DNA of 64,000 nt from contig NZ_BKAG01000026.1 in assembly GCF_007992435.1 (NCBI RefSeq), forward strand, positions 27,794 through 91,793, written 5' to 3'. Below, in pieces: positions 43,370 to 51,963 of the stretch. Numbering within the stretch: position 1 is the first letter of the stretch; every line of letters starts with the position of its first letter. Below the pieces are notes generated by a model that saw only the letters and a list, made by a program, of their open reading frames with translations, was not told where the DNA came from and made no database searches. The translations under genes and the position numbers were made by a program. The DNA is from Prosthecobacter gellanilyticus (GTDB lineage Bacteria > Verrucomicrobiota > Verrucomicrobiia > Verrucomicrobiales > Verrucomicrobiaceae).

Positions 43370-44995
43370 TTACCGCGCCTGGGCCTTCATGACTTCCTGG
43401 TAGGGGGAGACGACGCCGAGGGTGCTGGGGATGAACTCATCGGTACGGAAGCTGGTGGCAGGGAGGCCTTCCGCGTTGATGAGGTTCGCGCCTTCAGGCC
43501 AGGCGGCCCAGGCGTAGCGGACACCCACCGGTGCGGCCACGGCATCACTGGAAACGATGACTTCGTTGTTTTCGATCTTGGCCTGGGCCCAGACCCATTT
43601 CTGGTCTTCGCCGGCGATCTGGAAGTGCTTCAGCTCACCACCGCCGCGGACTTTTAAACCGCCGCCGATGTGGTCAAACTGCAGGCGCACCTTGTTTCCC
43701 TCGATCACGGAGTTCTTGAACATGGGGCCGCTGAACACGGTGTTAGGCCGGTTGTAGTCCTTGGCCAGTGCCCAGAGGGCGAGACGACGGCCGACCTCCT
43801 GCTTGTTCTTCGGATGGATGTCCTTCTCCTCGCCGATGTCATTCGTCACAGCGAGGCCGGTTTTTGGCAGCGTGATGGTGGTGAGATACTGCGCTTCCTG
43901 AAGCTCGGCCCAGGTATCCGGAACACCGGCATCCTTGGTGATGGGCAGGCTGTTTCCAAAGCTGGCGAGCTGGACGATGTAGAAGCTCAACTCGCTGTTC
44001 CAGCGGGTGCGCCAGTCATTGATCATGTTAGGCAAAAGCTCCTGATACTGGAAGGCGCGCTTTTGGTTAGACTCGCCTTGATACCAGATGGCTCCCTGCA
44101 CGGAATAAGGGATGAGCGGGGCCACCATGGCATTGAAAAGCACCGCAGGATGATGCTGGGTTTTGTTGGGATCGTCTGGCGGGCGCGGTGCGGAAGGTGC
44201 GCGCACTTTTTTGTCCGCGGGCAGCTTCGCATTCTCGTCATTGATCTTCTTCACCTCGGCCTGCCAAGCCGTCTTAGCCGCTTCAAACTTGGTGTTCTCG
44301 GCAGCAGCGTCCCAGTTCTTTTTCACGCCTTCCCAGTCACTGAGCATCTGCGCGGCGCAGGGGCGCTCTTCCAGGGATTCGCGGCTGGTCCAGGCCTCGA
44401 TGCGTGTGCCGCCCCAGGAGGTGTTGATGAGGCCCACGGGGACTTTCAGCACCTGATGCAGATGACGGCCGAAGAAGTAACCCACGGCGGAGAATTGACC
44501 GACGTTTTGCGGATTCGCCTCTTTCCAGGAGCCCTTCACATCATCCAGCGGTGTCTGGGAGGTCACACGCTCGACATTGAACATGCGGATCTGCGGGAAG
44601 TTCGCCCCGGCAATCTCCTGCTGCGCATTCGCGGCTTGGCTGACCATCCACTGCATGTTGGACTGGCCGGAGCAGATCCACACCTCGCCGACCAAAAGAT
44701 TCTTCAACGTGACGGTGTTCTTGCCGGCGATGGTCATCTCCTGCGGCTCGGCATTCGCGGGGATGGCGTCCAAGGTGACACGCCATTTGCCATCGAGATC
44801 TGCACGCGTGACCTGAGTCTGTCCTGCAAAACGCACGCTCACATCTTCGTCAGCAGCGGCCCAGCCCCAGATGGTGAGCGGCTTGCCCTGCTGAAACACG
44901 AGGCCATCACTGAAGAGCGCGGGCAGTTTCACATCGGCCAGGGCCGTGGAGGAGAGGAGTGCGAGCAGTAGACCCAGGTTGGCGATGGCTTTCAT
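43370..44995 (-). CDS. Secreted sialate O-acetylesterase family protein
   Basis: A 541-residue protein with a signal peptide (IANLGLLLALLSSTALA). LPALFSDGLVFQQGKPLTIW is the standard N-terminal segment. VWICSGQSNMQW has the SGNH catalytic Ser, NTSWGGTRIEAW and WYQGESNQKRA are the Gly/Asn blocks, and DIHPKNKQEVGRRL supplies the catalytic Asp-x-His. These enzymes remove acetyl groups from sialic acid or other acetylated sugars in the periplasm or outside the cell. The ATG at 44995 starts the signal peptide. It belongs with the sulfatase among the polysaccharide-degrading functions of this genome. Confidence 0.9.
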   Translation of the reverse strand: MKAIANLGLLLALLSSTALADVKLPALFSDGLVFQQGKPLTIWGWAAADEDVSVRFAGQTQVTRADLDGKWRVTLDAIPANAEPQEMTIAGKNTVTLKNLLVGEVWICSGQSNMQWMVSQAANAQQEIAGANFPQIRMFNVERVTSQTPLDDVKGSWKEANPQNVGQFSAVGYFFGRHLHQVLKVPVGLINTSWGGTRIEAWTSRESLEERPCAAQMLSDWEGVKKNWDAAAENTKFEAAKTAWQAEVKKINDENAKLPADKKVRAPSAPRPPDDPNKTQHHPAVLFNAMVAPLIPYSVQGAIWYQGESNQKRAFQYQELLPNMINDWRTRWNSELSFYIVQLASFGNSLPITKDAGVPDTWAELQEAQYLTTITLPKTGLAVTNDIGEEKDIHPKNKQEVGRRLALWALAKDYNRPNTVFSGPMFKNSVIEGNKVRLQFDHIGGGLKVRGGGELKHFQIAGEDQKWVWAQAKIENNEVIVSSDAVAAPVGVRYAWAAWPEGANLINAEGLPATSFRTDEFIPSTLGVVSPYQEVMKAQAR

Positions 44996-45187
44996 GAAAG
45001 AGCGGTAACAAAAAACAGGGCGACACTGCCTTTCTTGCAAGGTGGCTCAAGCGCCATTCAGCCTGCGGCGAAGGATTATCGTCGGATTTGACTCGCATTC
45101 ATGACAGGCGGGGTGCGGGGAAGCACTGAACTATAACCGCAGGTAACACAGAGGGCACAGATGTCCTGAGCTGCGCATTTGAGAAGC

Positions 45188-46522
45188 TCATTCAGTTAGC
45201 CAGCGCAGGCCCGCTGGAGCCCGCCAGGTCAGGGGCTGCCACATCCATCCGGCCTCGGTGATGGCGGTGATGAAAGGGGCTTTGAGCTGCTGAAGATCGA
45301 AGGTCCAGGCTTTGGTCAACTCGCCGCTAGGTGTGCCATCTTTGTCAAGCTGCACGCCGATGACGCGCTCATGCTCGACCGCGAAGAACTGGATGCCCAT
45401 ATTCATTCTCCAGGCCAGATTGGCACCGTTGGGGCTGACCGAACCGTCAAACGCACTCCAGTATTCGCACACACGCACCATGCGCGCGTCGGGGTCGAAA
45501 TAAAGGACCAGCTTGTGGGCGCGCTTCAAATGATGCGCGCTCATGACGGAGAGCCAGCGCGCATCTGCATAGCGCCACATGACCTCCAGCGAGCCGTCTG
45601 AATTGCTTTTGACCTCCATGGGTGTGGAGTCGCTGCCAATGGCCATGAGATGGCTGCGCAACGTTGTGGCGTCGAGAGGATGGGAGACTGCCACGGCAGG
45701 CACGCGAGCAGCCCAGGCGCTGGCTTTGAAGAACCAGCCGACGGCGAGGATCAGGTTGATGACCATGAAGGTGATCATCACGGGCACGTTCTGCGCCAGG
45801 CGTGTAGAGACCATTCTTTTGGAGATGCCGCTACCGTTGCTGCCGCCGCCACCACTCGTATCTGCAGGTGTGCCCAGGGCACTGAGGCGCTTGGCTTCGA
45901 CGATCTCACGCGTGGCGCCTGTCCAGGCATAAAGTTCGTTAGACTGAACGACCACGTGGCTCCAGTCAGAGCCGCCTTGATAGCGCTTCCCGGTGAGGCC
46001 GCTAACTTCGTCACCGGCTTCTTGGGTGAGCTTGAAGAAGTCGCGGTAGCGCTCCAGGCCCTGGCGTGCGGCTTCGGATGAGGCAAAGCGAGCGACGAGG
46101 GTGGTCTCGCCATTGGCCTTGAAGGCGACTTGGGCTTCCTCGGCCTCGTTGACGATGTCTTTGAGGCCGATCTTGGCATCGACGATGAGATGCGGATCCA
46201 CATCGGGGCCGAAGACTTTTTCCCAGGGCACGGGGGACGCGGCTGGCGCGGAGGATTGAGGCTTTTCAGCCGAGGGTGCGGGTGCTGGAGCTACTTGTTT
46301 GCTAGCGCGGTAGTGCGCGAAGGCATCCAGCAAGTGCACGACGCCCTGCGGCACGCCGACGATGGCGATGAAGCCAAAGACGAAGATGATGGGCTTCAGC
46401 GAGACACCGGCCTTCGTCATCATGGAGGCGAAGGCCGAGATCAGGATGAGCGAGATGAGGATGAAGAATGCCACGCCTGCGACGGCCGGGTATTCGCGGA
46501 AGAGGTGCAGCAAGCGGTCCAT
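45188..46522 (-). CDS. Membrane protein of unknown function
   Basis: A protein of about 444 residues. Two N-terminal membrane segments (VAGVAFFILISLILISAFA and IIFVFGFIAIVGVPQGVVHL), a periplasmic or cytoplasmic domain, a Gly/Ser linker, a third membrane segment (VMITFMVINLILAVGWFF) and a C-terminal beta domain can be seen. The C-terminal domain (HKLVLYFDPDARMVRVCEYW and the following AFDGSVSPNGANLAWR) resembles a ligand-binding sandwich but is not assignable. A start at 46552 would add ten residues. It is divergent from ndk. Function unknown. Confidence 0.6.
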   Translation of the reverse strand: MDRLLHLFREYPAVAGVAFFILISLILISAFASMMTKAGVSLKPIIFVFGFIAIVGVPQGVVHLLDAFAHYRASKQVAPAPAPSAEKPQSSAPAASPVPWEKVFGPDVDPHLIVDAKIGLKDIVNEAEEAQVAFKANGETTLVARFASSEAARQGLERYRDFFKLTQEAGDEVSGLTGKRYQGGSDWSHVVVQSNELYAWTGATREIVEAKRLSALGTPADTSGGGGSNGSGISKRMVSTRLAQNVPVMITFMVINLILAVGWFFKASAWAARVPAVAVSHPLDATTLRSHLMAIGSDSTPMEVKSNSDGSLEVMWRYADARWLSVMSAHHLKRAHKLVLYFDPDARMVRVCEYWSAFDGSVSPNGANLAWRMNMGIQFFAVEHERVIGVQLDKDGTPSGELTKAWTFDLQQLKAPFITAITEAGWMWQPLTWRAPAGLRWLTE

Positions 46523-46722
46523 GGGAGAGATGTGTCTATCGGTTATACACATGTCCTGCCCTGATGTGCAAAGGTTGAGCTATGGCACCTTCGAGTGATT
46601 CTGCCCCGAGTCGGCGATGGGGCACAAATGACCCAGGGCGGGCACTCCTGCGCGAACCCCTTGACTTCCCTGGGGAGAGCCGCCAGCTTTCGCGCCCCAT
46701 TTTCCACCCCCCAAAACTGACC

Positions 46723-47148
46723 ATGGCCCAAGAAACCTCCCTCCTGCTGCTGAAACCTGACTGCGTCGAAAAAGGTCTGAATGGCGAGGTCCTGCGCCGC
46801 CTGGAGGCGGAAGGCTTCCGTGTCCGCGGCATCAAGATGATCCAGCTCACCGACGAAGTCCTGAAGGACCACTACGCGCACATCGCCGACAAACCCTTCT
46901 TCCCAACCGTGGCTGACTTCATGAAGAGCAAGCCCGTCATCGCGGTCGCTCTCGGCGGCGAAAACGTCATCGCCCATGTGCGTGACCTGCTCGGCCCGAC
47001 CGATTCCAAGGCCGCTCCCAAGGGCACCATCCGTGGTGACTTCGGCGACGACAAGATGACCAACGTGGTCCACGCCTCTGACTCCCCGGAAGCTGCAGCG
47101 ATCGAGCTGAAGCGCTTCTTCAAGGACGGCGAGATCTTCAGCTACTGA
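46723..47148 (+). CDS. ndk: Nucleoside diphosphate kinase
   Basis: A 141-residue enzyme that transfers phosphate between nucleoside triphosphates and diphosphates via phosphohistidine. ETSLLLLKPDCVEKGLNGEV is the N-terminal signature, GPTDSKAAPKGTIRGDFG the nucleotide-binding region, and NVVHASDSPEAA contains the catalytic His117. The length is standard. The ATG at 46723 begins the conserved sequence. A strong terminator follows. Confidence 0.97.
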   Translation: MAQETSLLLLKPDCVEKGLNGEVLRRLEAEGFRVRGIKMIQLTDEVLKDHYAHIADKPFFPTVADFMKSKPVIAVALGGENVIAHVRDLLGPTDSKAAPKGTIRGDFGDDKMTNVVHASDSPEAAAIELKRFFKDGEIFSY

Positions 47149-47173
47149 GTTTGATCTAGTCAGTAAGTATTTA

Positions 47174-47214
47174 AAAGGGCCGCAGAGTGATGAACTCTGT
47201 GGCCCTTTGCTTTT
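47174..47214 (+). terminator. Rho-independent terminator after ndk
   Basis: AAAGGGCCGCAGAGT at 47174-47188 pairs with ACTCTGTGGCCCTTT at 47194-47208 (one G-U pair), loop GATGA, then GCTTTT. It lies 25 bases after the ndk stop, between ndk and the convergent ctaB. Confidence 0.88.
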
Positions 47215-47241
47215 CACGGAGTGCCCGCTGGAAAGGTCATC

Positions 47242-48201
47242 TCACTTCCACGTCAGCATGCTGAGCGCGAGGATGACGGGCAGATAGATGAGCGTGCCAA
47301 AGAACAAACGACGGGCGCTGGCGCGGTCGGGGTTCTTTTGGAAAGCGACAGCGCGCTGGCAGAGCCAGAGGTTTAACAACAAGGATGGCGGCAGGAAGAG
47401 CCAGGTCTTCACGAGACCATAGATCACGGGCTGGAACATGAGCAGCAGCATGGCGATGGACCAGGCCAGGGCATGACGCGAGGTGCGAGCGCCTTGCTCG
47501 TCATCGTTGGCCAGCATCACAAAGCCGCCGCGCACGTATTCGTCGCGATACATCCAGTTGATGGCGAGGAAGTGTGGAAGCTGCCAGAGGAAGAGCAGCG
47601 CGAAGAGATAGATGGCACCCGGCTCCACCAGCAGATCCCAGCGGAAGTAAGAACCGTTGATCGGGGAAGGTCCAGCAGCACCGACCCAGCCGATGAGTGG
47701 TGGCAGAGCACCGGAAACTGCGCCGACGAGGGTGTTGACCGTGGACTGGCGCTTCAGCGGTGTGTAGATGAAAAGATAGGTGGCCAATGTCATGGCCGTG
47801 AGCGCGGCGGACTCCGCATTGACGCGATGCACGAGATGGATCAGACCCAGCGCGCTGAGCAACCAGCCGATGCCGAAGGCCGCGCTCGGACTGATGCGCC
47901 CGGCGGGAAGGGGCCGGTCCGCAGTACGCTTCATGCGGGAGTCGGGCTCGATCTCCATGAGCTGGTTGAAGACGGCACTGCCAAAGGCGGCCAGCGTGCT
48001 GCCGATGATAGTGTGGACCAGCAGCCAGATGTCCATCTTTGTGCCGGCGCGCAGCCAGAAGGCGACAAAGGTGGTGACGATGACGAGGGCGCTGAGGCGG
48101 AATTTGGTCAGCGCCAGCAGATCACGCAGCGTGAAGGCTCCATCGGCCTCCTGCTTGCCCGTGATTTTGCTTTCTTCTGGCTGCGTGACGTTGTCTGACA
48201 T
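47242..48201 (-). CDS. ctaB: Protoheme IX farnesyltransferase (heme O synthase)
   Basis: A 319-residue multi-pass UbiA-family prenyltransferase that converts heme B to heme O for the terminal oxidase. The aspartate-rich segment MEIEPDSRMKRTADRPLPAG is the diagnostic region. FLWQLPHFLAINWMYRDEY is the second conserved loop, and the chain contains about eight membrane helices. It is the last gene of the ctaA-unknown-ctaB operon, just downstream of the coxB terminator, and supports maturation of the A1 oxidase encoded next to it. Confidence 0.95.
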   Translation of the reverse strand: MSDNVTQPEESKITGKQEADGAFTLRDLLALTKFRLSALVIVTTFVAFWLRAGTKMDIWLLVHTIIGSTLAAFGSAVFNQLMEIEPDSRMKRTADRPLPAGRISPSAAFGIGWLLSALGLIHLVHRVNAESAALTAMTLATYLFIYTPLKRQSTVNTLVGAVSGALPPLIGWVGAAGPSPINGSYFRWDLLVEPGAIYLFALLFLWQLPHFLAINWMYRDEYVRGGFVMLANDDEQGARTSRHALAWSIAMLLLMFQPVIYGLVKTWLFLPPSLLLNLWLCQRAVAFQKNPDRASARRLFFGTLIYLPVILALSMLTWK

Positions 48202-48210
48202 GAGTCACCG

Positions 48211-49179
48211 CTAGTCGGCAGAGAGGCTTTTGCCAGCGGTGAGTTGCGGACCTTGCAATCCGAGGCCGCTGGTGGCGGCCCAGATGCTCGCAGCGGCGAG
48301 AAAACTCAGGCCGAAGATGGCCAAGCTGTTCAGTGCGTGCACGAAGGGTCCCCAGATGAGGGTGCTCTTGCCCAGGAAGAGGAAAAGACCGAGGGCGATC
48401 TGATTCATGGACATGACCATCAGCGCCGGCGGCAACCAGCGGAGACGCGGCACCTGCCAGAACCAGAGGCGGCTTTTCCAGGCGATGAAGAGAACCAAGG
48501 CAAGAGCCGCTGATGCCCAGAAGGAGTAGCCGCCTGCACTGACGAGGAGCTGGGCCAGCGCAGCCAGAAGGAGCACGGTGATCCAGACACGCGCGGAAAC
48601 CTGGACGCTTCCGGGGAGCCGCAGGTGCTCCTCATGCCAGGTGCGTGAACTGGCGAAGGCGATGAGCGTGAGCAGGCACAAGGAAACGAGATCCAGGGTG
48701 CTGAGCAGCCAGCCGTGCGCATCCAGCAGCTTCGCTGCGTTCGGGCTGTGGAAGGCCACCTGCACCACGAACATGAAGAGAGCGATGGTGGTGAGCCCAC
48801 GCAGCAGCGGCCAGCGACGTGCGATCCAGGTCATGACCAGCCAGGCCAGCGAGAGAAGAAGGATCCACATCGCGGAGATGAGCGCAGCTTTGCTCACGAC
48901 ATACACAAAACCGACGCTGATAAGCAGGATGCCAGCGGCTTCCATGAAGCTCGGGCGATACCTGGCGAACTGCCAGAAATACATGCCTGCGATGAGCACA
49001 CCGATGCCGACATGCAGAAACACGCGGAGATGTTCCGGCACTAGATTCGGCAGTTGCAACGCCACGAAGCTGGCGGCCAAGGTGAGGATGCTGGGACGCA
49101 CGAAAGCGAGCAGCGGATGCCGCACGTAATCTCCCGCAGGAGATCGATTCGTGGCATCGGCGGAGGCTTCGTCAGACAT
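48211..49179 (-). CDS. Multi-pass membrane protein between ctaA and ctaB
   Basis: A 322-residue protein with about nine hydrophobic segments, for example FLHVGIGVLIAGMYFWQFA and LVSLCLLTLIAFASS. A few polar residues lie inside the membrane, including His in VAFHSPNAAKLLDAHGWL and Asn in VMSMNQIALGLFLF. No family is recognised. The tight spacing (10 and 9 bases to its neighbours) places it in the heme A operon. A role in heme or copper delivery to the oxidase is plausible but is inference. Confidence 0.7.
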   Translation of the reverse strand: MSDEASADATNRSPAGDYVRHPLLAFVRPSILTLAASFVALQLPNLVPEHLRVFLHVGIGVLIAGMYFWQFARYRPSFMEAAGILLISVGFVYVVSKAALISAMWILLLSLAWLVMTWIARRWPLLRGLTTIALFMFVVQVAFHSPNAAKLLDAHGWLLSTLDLVSLCLLTLIAFASSRTWHEEHLRLPGSVQVSARVWITVLLLAALAQLLVSAGGYSFWASAALALVLFIAWKSRLWFWQVPRLRWLPPALMVMSMNQIALGLFLFLGKSTLIWGPFVHALNSLAIFGLSFLAAASIWAATSGLGLQGPQLTAGKSLSAD

Positions 49180-49189
49180 CGCTTCTGCC

Positions 49190-50197
49190 TTAGCTCACTG
49201 AGCCCTGCTTGTAAACCTTGCCACTTCCCAGGAGCCAGAGGAAAAGACCGCTCACGAGCAGTGACGAGAGCCCGATGTGCAGCACCTGGGCCACGGCGAC
49301 GATGCCGACATTCGCGAGCACCACACCGAGCAGCATCTGGCTGACGATGATGGCGGTGATGCTGATCTCAAGCCAGCCGCGGTGCTGCAGCACATGGCGG
49401 CTGCGGAAGAAGAACAGGAAGCCCACAGCAAGAATCAGCCAGGAGAAGCTGCGATGGATGAGATAGACCCAGCTCGCCTCGAGCTCATGCACCCACTCGG
49501 CACGTGAGTGACCGGCATGTGTGCGGGCGAGTTCATCGGTCAATTCACGCACTTGAGAGCCCATGATGCCTTCCACGACGACGAGGACAAACAGGCCCCA
49601 GGCAAGCCAGCGCAGTGTTTGATCAGCTTTCGTTTTCCAGGCGAGGCGCCAGGGCTGCGAAGTGCCGCGCCAGGCGGTGTAGACGAGCATGCATTGCAGC
49701 ATGATGGCGAGTGCCATGTGAAGCGTGATGATGCCGGGCTTGAGTCCACTGAGCACCACGCGCGCGCCTAACCAAGCATTGATGCCGACGAGCAAGACGG
49801 AGAGGGTGGAGGTGATGAAGACGCGCTTCCTTCCTCGACGCGCTTCGCCGAAGGAGAAGCCCCACATGAGCATCACGGACAGTCCGACGGGGATGCTGGT
49901 GAGGCGGTTGATGTATTCGATCCAGGTGGCGGTGGAATCGAACTCAGCCTTGAGCCTTTCTGGTGTGATGGTGGCGGGATCGCGACCGAGCCGTTCCGCC
50001 TTCTTGAGGAACTTCTCGAGATCGATCTTGGTAAAATCAATCTCGTCAGCGCTCGATGGTGGCACCAGGCAGCCATAACAAAAAGGCCAGTCAGGACAGC
50101 CCAGTCCGGAGCCGGTGGTGCGCACGATCGCGCCGACAAAGATCAGCACCTCGACGGTGATGAAGGCGATGAGAGCGTAGCGCTGAAAGCGGGACAT
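49190..50197 (-). CDS. ctaA: Heme A synthase (COX15/CtaA family)
   Basis: A 335-residue membrane protein. VGAIVRTTGSGLGCPDWPFC is the diagnostic first segment with the conserved Arg-x-T-G-S-G-x-x-C-x-D-W-P. VHELEASWVYLIHRSFSW contains one heme-binding His pair, and EYINRLTSIPVG and AQVLHIGLSSLLVS supply the others. It converts heme O to heme A with molecular oxygen. It is the first gene of the ctaA-unknown-ctaB unit, immediately after the cox-operon terminator. Confidence 0.95.
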   Translation of the reverse strand: MSRFQRYALIAFITVEVLIFVGAIVRTTGSGLGCPDWPFCYGCLVPPSSADEIDFTKIDLEKFLKKAERLGRDPATITPERLKAEFDSTATWIEYINRLTSIPVGLSVMLMWGFSFGEARRGRKRVFITSTLSVLLVGINAWLGARVVLSGLKPGIITLHMALAIMLQCMLVYTAWRGTSQPWRLAWKTKADQTLRWLAWGLFVLVVVEGIMGSQVRELTDELARTHAGHSRAEWVHELEASWVYLIHRSFSWLILAVGFLFFFRSRHVLQHRGWLEISITAIIVSQMLLGVVLANVGIVAVAQVLHIGLSSLLVSGLFLWLLGSGKVYKQGSVS

Positions 50198-50246
50198 GAT
50201 GAGGCGTTATAGGACGAACCAATGATATGGAATGGAATGCGACAGG

Positions 50247-50285
50247 TAAAAAAAACAAAAGAGCGGGTGATGAACACCCGCTCTT
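50247..50285 (-). terminator. Rho-independent terminator of the act/cox operon
   Basis: On the minus strand, AGAGCGGGTG and CACCCGCTCT (50260-50269 and 50275-50284) form a perfect 10-bp stem with a five-base loop. The complement of a long A-tract (50248-50257) follows as a run of T. It lies 34 bases beyond the coxB stop and separates coxB from ctaA. Confidence 0.9.
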
Positions 50286-50318
50286 CAGCAAATCATGAGA
50301 TGATCGAGCGAGGCTGGA

Positions 50319-51125
50319 TCAATGGGCGGCTGGGGCAGCAGCAGGAGCGGCGGCAGCGGTGTCGTTCTTGGCCTTGGCACCGGCGGACATTTCCTTGGAC
50401 CAGTCTTCGAACTCCTTGGGGGTGACGACTTCCAGCACGGCCTTCATCTGAGCGTGGCCCGGGCCGCAAAGCTGGCCGCAGATGATGTCCCAGGTGCCGG
50501 TCTTCACGGGCTTGAACCACATGTGGGCCTTCACGCCCGGGCAGGCGTCCTGAGCGGAGCGCATAGGGGTCAGGGCGAGGTTATGAATCACGTCCTTGGA
50601 TGCGACATCGACGATCACGGGGCGGCCGACGGGCAGCTTCATGGTGCCGGGGTTCACGAAGTCGTCCTTGCCGTTCGGGTCATTCAGCTCGCGGCCGGTG
50701 ACGTTGGAAGGCGTGACGCCTGCCAGCTTCCAGGTGCTGAGCATGAGGTCGTTGCCAGGATACTGGAAGTTCCAAAGGAACTTCTCACCCAGGGCGCGCA
50801 TCTTGATGGTGTCAGCGCTGGTCGGATATTCATCCGCCTGATGGGACCAGAGAGGGAAGGCGAAGCCCAGAAGGAGAATGGCTTCCACGATGACCACGCC
50901 GATTTCGATGTGGGTGGTCGCATGGCCGCGGACGCCGTGGTAATCGGCGGCGGCGTTGTTGCTGGCGCGATACTTCCAGAACACGTAGACGAGGAAGGCC
51001 GACCAGCCGATGAAGAGCACAAGCATGAACCAATGCACGAAGCCGAGCATGTGGTCGACAAGGCCGCCGTGCTCGGAGGCGTTCTGGGTGATGCCGAAGG
51101 GGATGTTGATGTCAGAAATGCTCAT
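50319..51125 (-). CDS. coxB: Cytochrome c oxidase subunit II
   Basis: A 268-residue subunit with two N-terminal membrane helices and a periplasmic cupredoxin domain. The CuA site is ICGQLCGPGHAQM (Cys-x3-Cys-x3-His-x2-Met), with the first His in DVIHNLALTPMRSAQDACPG. The usual Glu between the two cysteines is Gln here, which affects only a backbone-carbonyl ligand. The C-terminal tail is Ala/Pro-rich (AAAAPAAAPAAH). It accepts electrons for the CoxA core and is the last gene of the operon, before a terminator. Confidence 0.95.
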   Translation of the reverse strand: MSISDINIPFGITQNASEHGGLVDHMLGFVHWFMLVLFIGWSAFLVYVFWKYRASNNAAADYHGVRGHATTHIEIGVVIVEAILLLGFAFPLWSHQADEYPTSADTIKMRALGEKFLWNFQYPGNDLMLSTWKLAGVTPSNVTGRELNDPNGKDDFVNPGTMKLPVGRPVIVDVASKDVIHNLALTPMRSAQDACPGVKAHMWFKPVKTGTWDIICGQLCGPGHAQMKAVLEVVTPKEFEDWSKEMSAGAKAKNDTAAAAPAAAPAAH

Positions 51126-51157
51126 GTCAGAAGGTGCGAAATGAGAGGGGCGGGGAA

Positions 51158-51340
51158 TTAAGAGGGGACAGAAGCCGAAGCGGCGAAGCGCTGCTGCTTG
51201 CGGACGAAATGGAAGACGATGAGTCCGACGCAGGCCATGCCAAGCACCAGGAAGGCGAGCATGACCAGCACGGCGATGTCCTGAGCCTGGGCGATGAGGC
51301 TGTTAGGATCGGCTTTGCAGGTGGCGCAGGCGAGAAGCAT
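51158..51340 (-). CDS. Tiny membrane protein in the cox operon
   Basis: A 60-residue protein with one strong membrane helix (DIAVLVMLAFLVLGMACVGL) and a Cys-x-x-Cys near the start (ACATCKADP). It lies 32 bases upstream of coxB on the same strand. I recognise no family. The CxxC and the location suggest an oxidase accessory or assembly subunit, as inference only. Confidence 0.65.
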   Translation of the reverse strand: MLLACATCKADPNSLIAQAQDIAVLVMLAFLVLGMACVGLIVFHFVRKQQRFAASASVPS

Positions 51341-51367
51341 GGGGAAAGCGGGGCGGGTCGGTTCAGG

Positions 51368-51574
51368 TCAGATGATGATCTGGCGGGACTTCCGGATGAG
51401 ATACCAAGCGGAGTAGGCGATGAGCAGAAGACTGGTCCAGCCAGCGATCTGGCCGATGCCGGTGATCTGGAGTTCCGCCGCTTTTTCCGGTGCCAGACGC
51501 GTCCACAGCCAGAACCCGCCATCGCAGAGCACTGCGAAGAAGAGGAAGACGTAATGGAAGTGTTTGAGGGACAT
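51368..51574 (-). CDS. Tiny membrane protein in the cox operon
   Basis: A 68-residue protein with two hydrophobic stretches (HYVFLFFAVLCDGGFWLW and GWTSLLLIAYSAWYLI) and a basic C-terminus. It lies between coxD and the 60-residue protein in the same orientation with short gaps. No family is recognised. An oxidase accessory role is inferred from position. Confidence 0.65.
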   Translation of the reverse strand: MSLKHFHYVFLFFAVLCDGGFWLWTRLAPEKAAELQITGIGQIAGWTSLLLIAYSAWYLIRKSRQIII

Positions 51575-51613
51575 AAAGCTAAGAGCTCAGAGCCAAGGGC
51601 AGAGAGAAAGAAC

Positions 51614-51925
51614 TCAGAAGTCTTTGAAGACGAGAGGGTCGATGTTGCTGAAGTAGAACAGCAGGAACAGGGCGGTCACGAAGGCACCGGTGAAGGCCAG
51701 CACTTTGTAGACGAGCTTGGCCTCATGGTTCAAATGCATGAACACAAGGGCCACCAGGGCTGCCTTGATCGTGGCCAGGATCATGCCGACAATGATGTTC
51801 AGGCTATGGGATGGCAGCTCGACATACGAGAGGGCGACCGTGACGACGGTGAAGAAGATCAGGATCGCTCCGATCAGAAGGATCTTCTTAACCTGCTTTT
51901 GGATTTCTTGGGGGCTGTCAGCCAT
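51614..51925 (-). CDS. coxD: Cytochrome c oxidase subunit IV (prokaryotic type)
   Basis: A 103-residue protein with three membrane helices. ILLIGAILIFFTVVTVALSY is the first. NIIVGMILATIKAALVALVF and the following FMHLNHEAKLVY form the classic COX4_pro/CyoD-like region. The length is normal for this small structural subunit. It lies 38 bases downstream of coxC in transcription order. Confidence 0.85.
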   Translation of the reverse strand: MADSPQEIQKQVKKILLIGAILIFFTVVTVALSYVELPSHSLNIIVGMILATIKAALVALVFMHLNHEAKLVYKVLAFTGAFVTALFLLFYFSNIDPLVFKDF

Positions 51926-51963
51926 GACGGGCAGTGGTGAGAGTTAAAACGGAAGCGAAGCGA

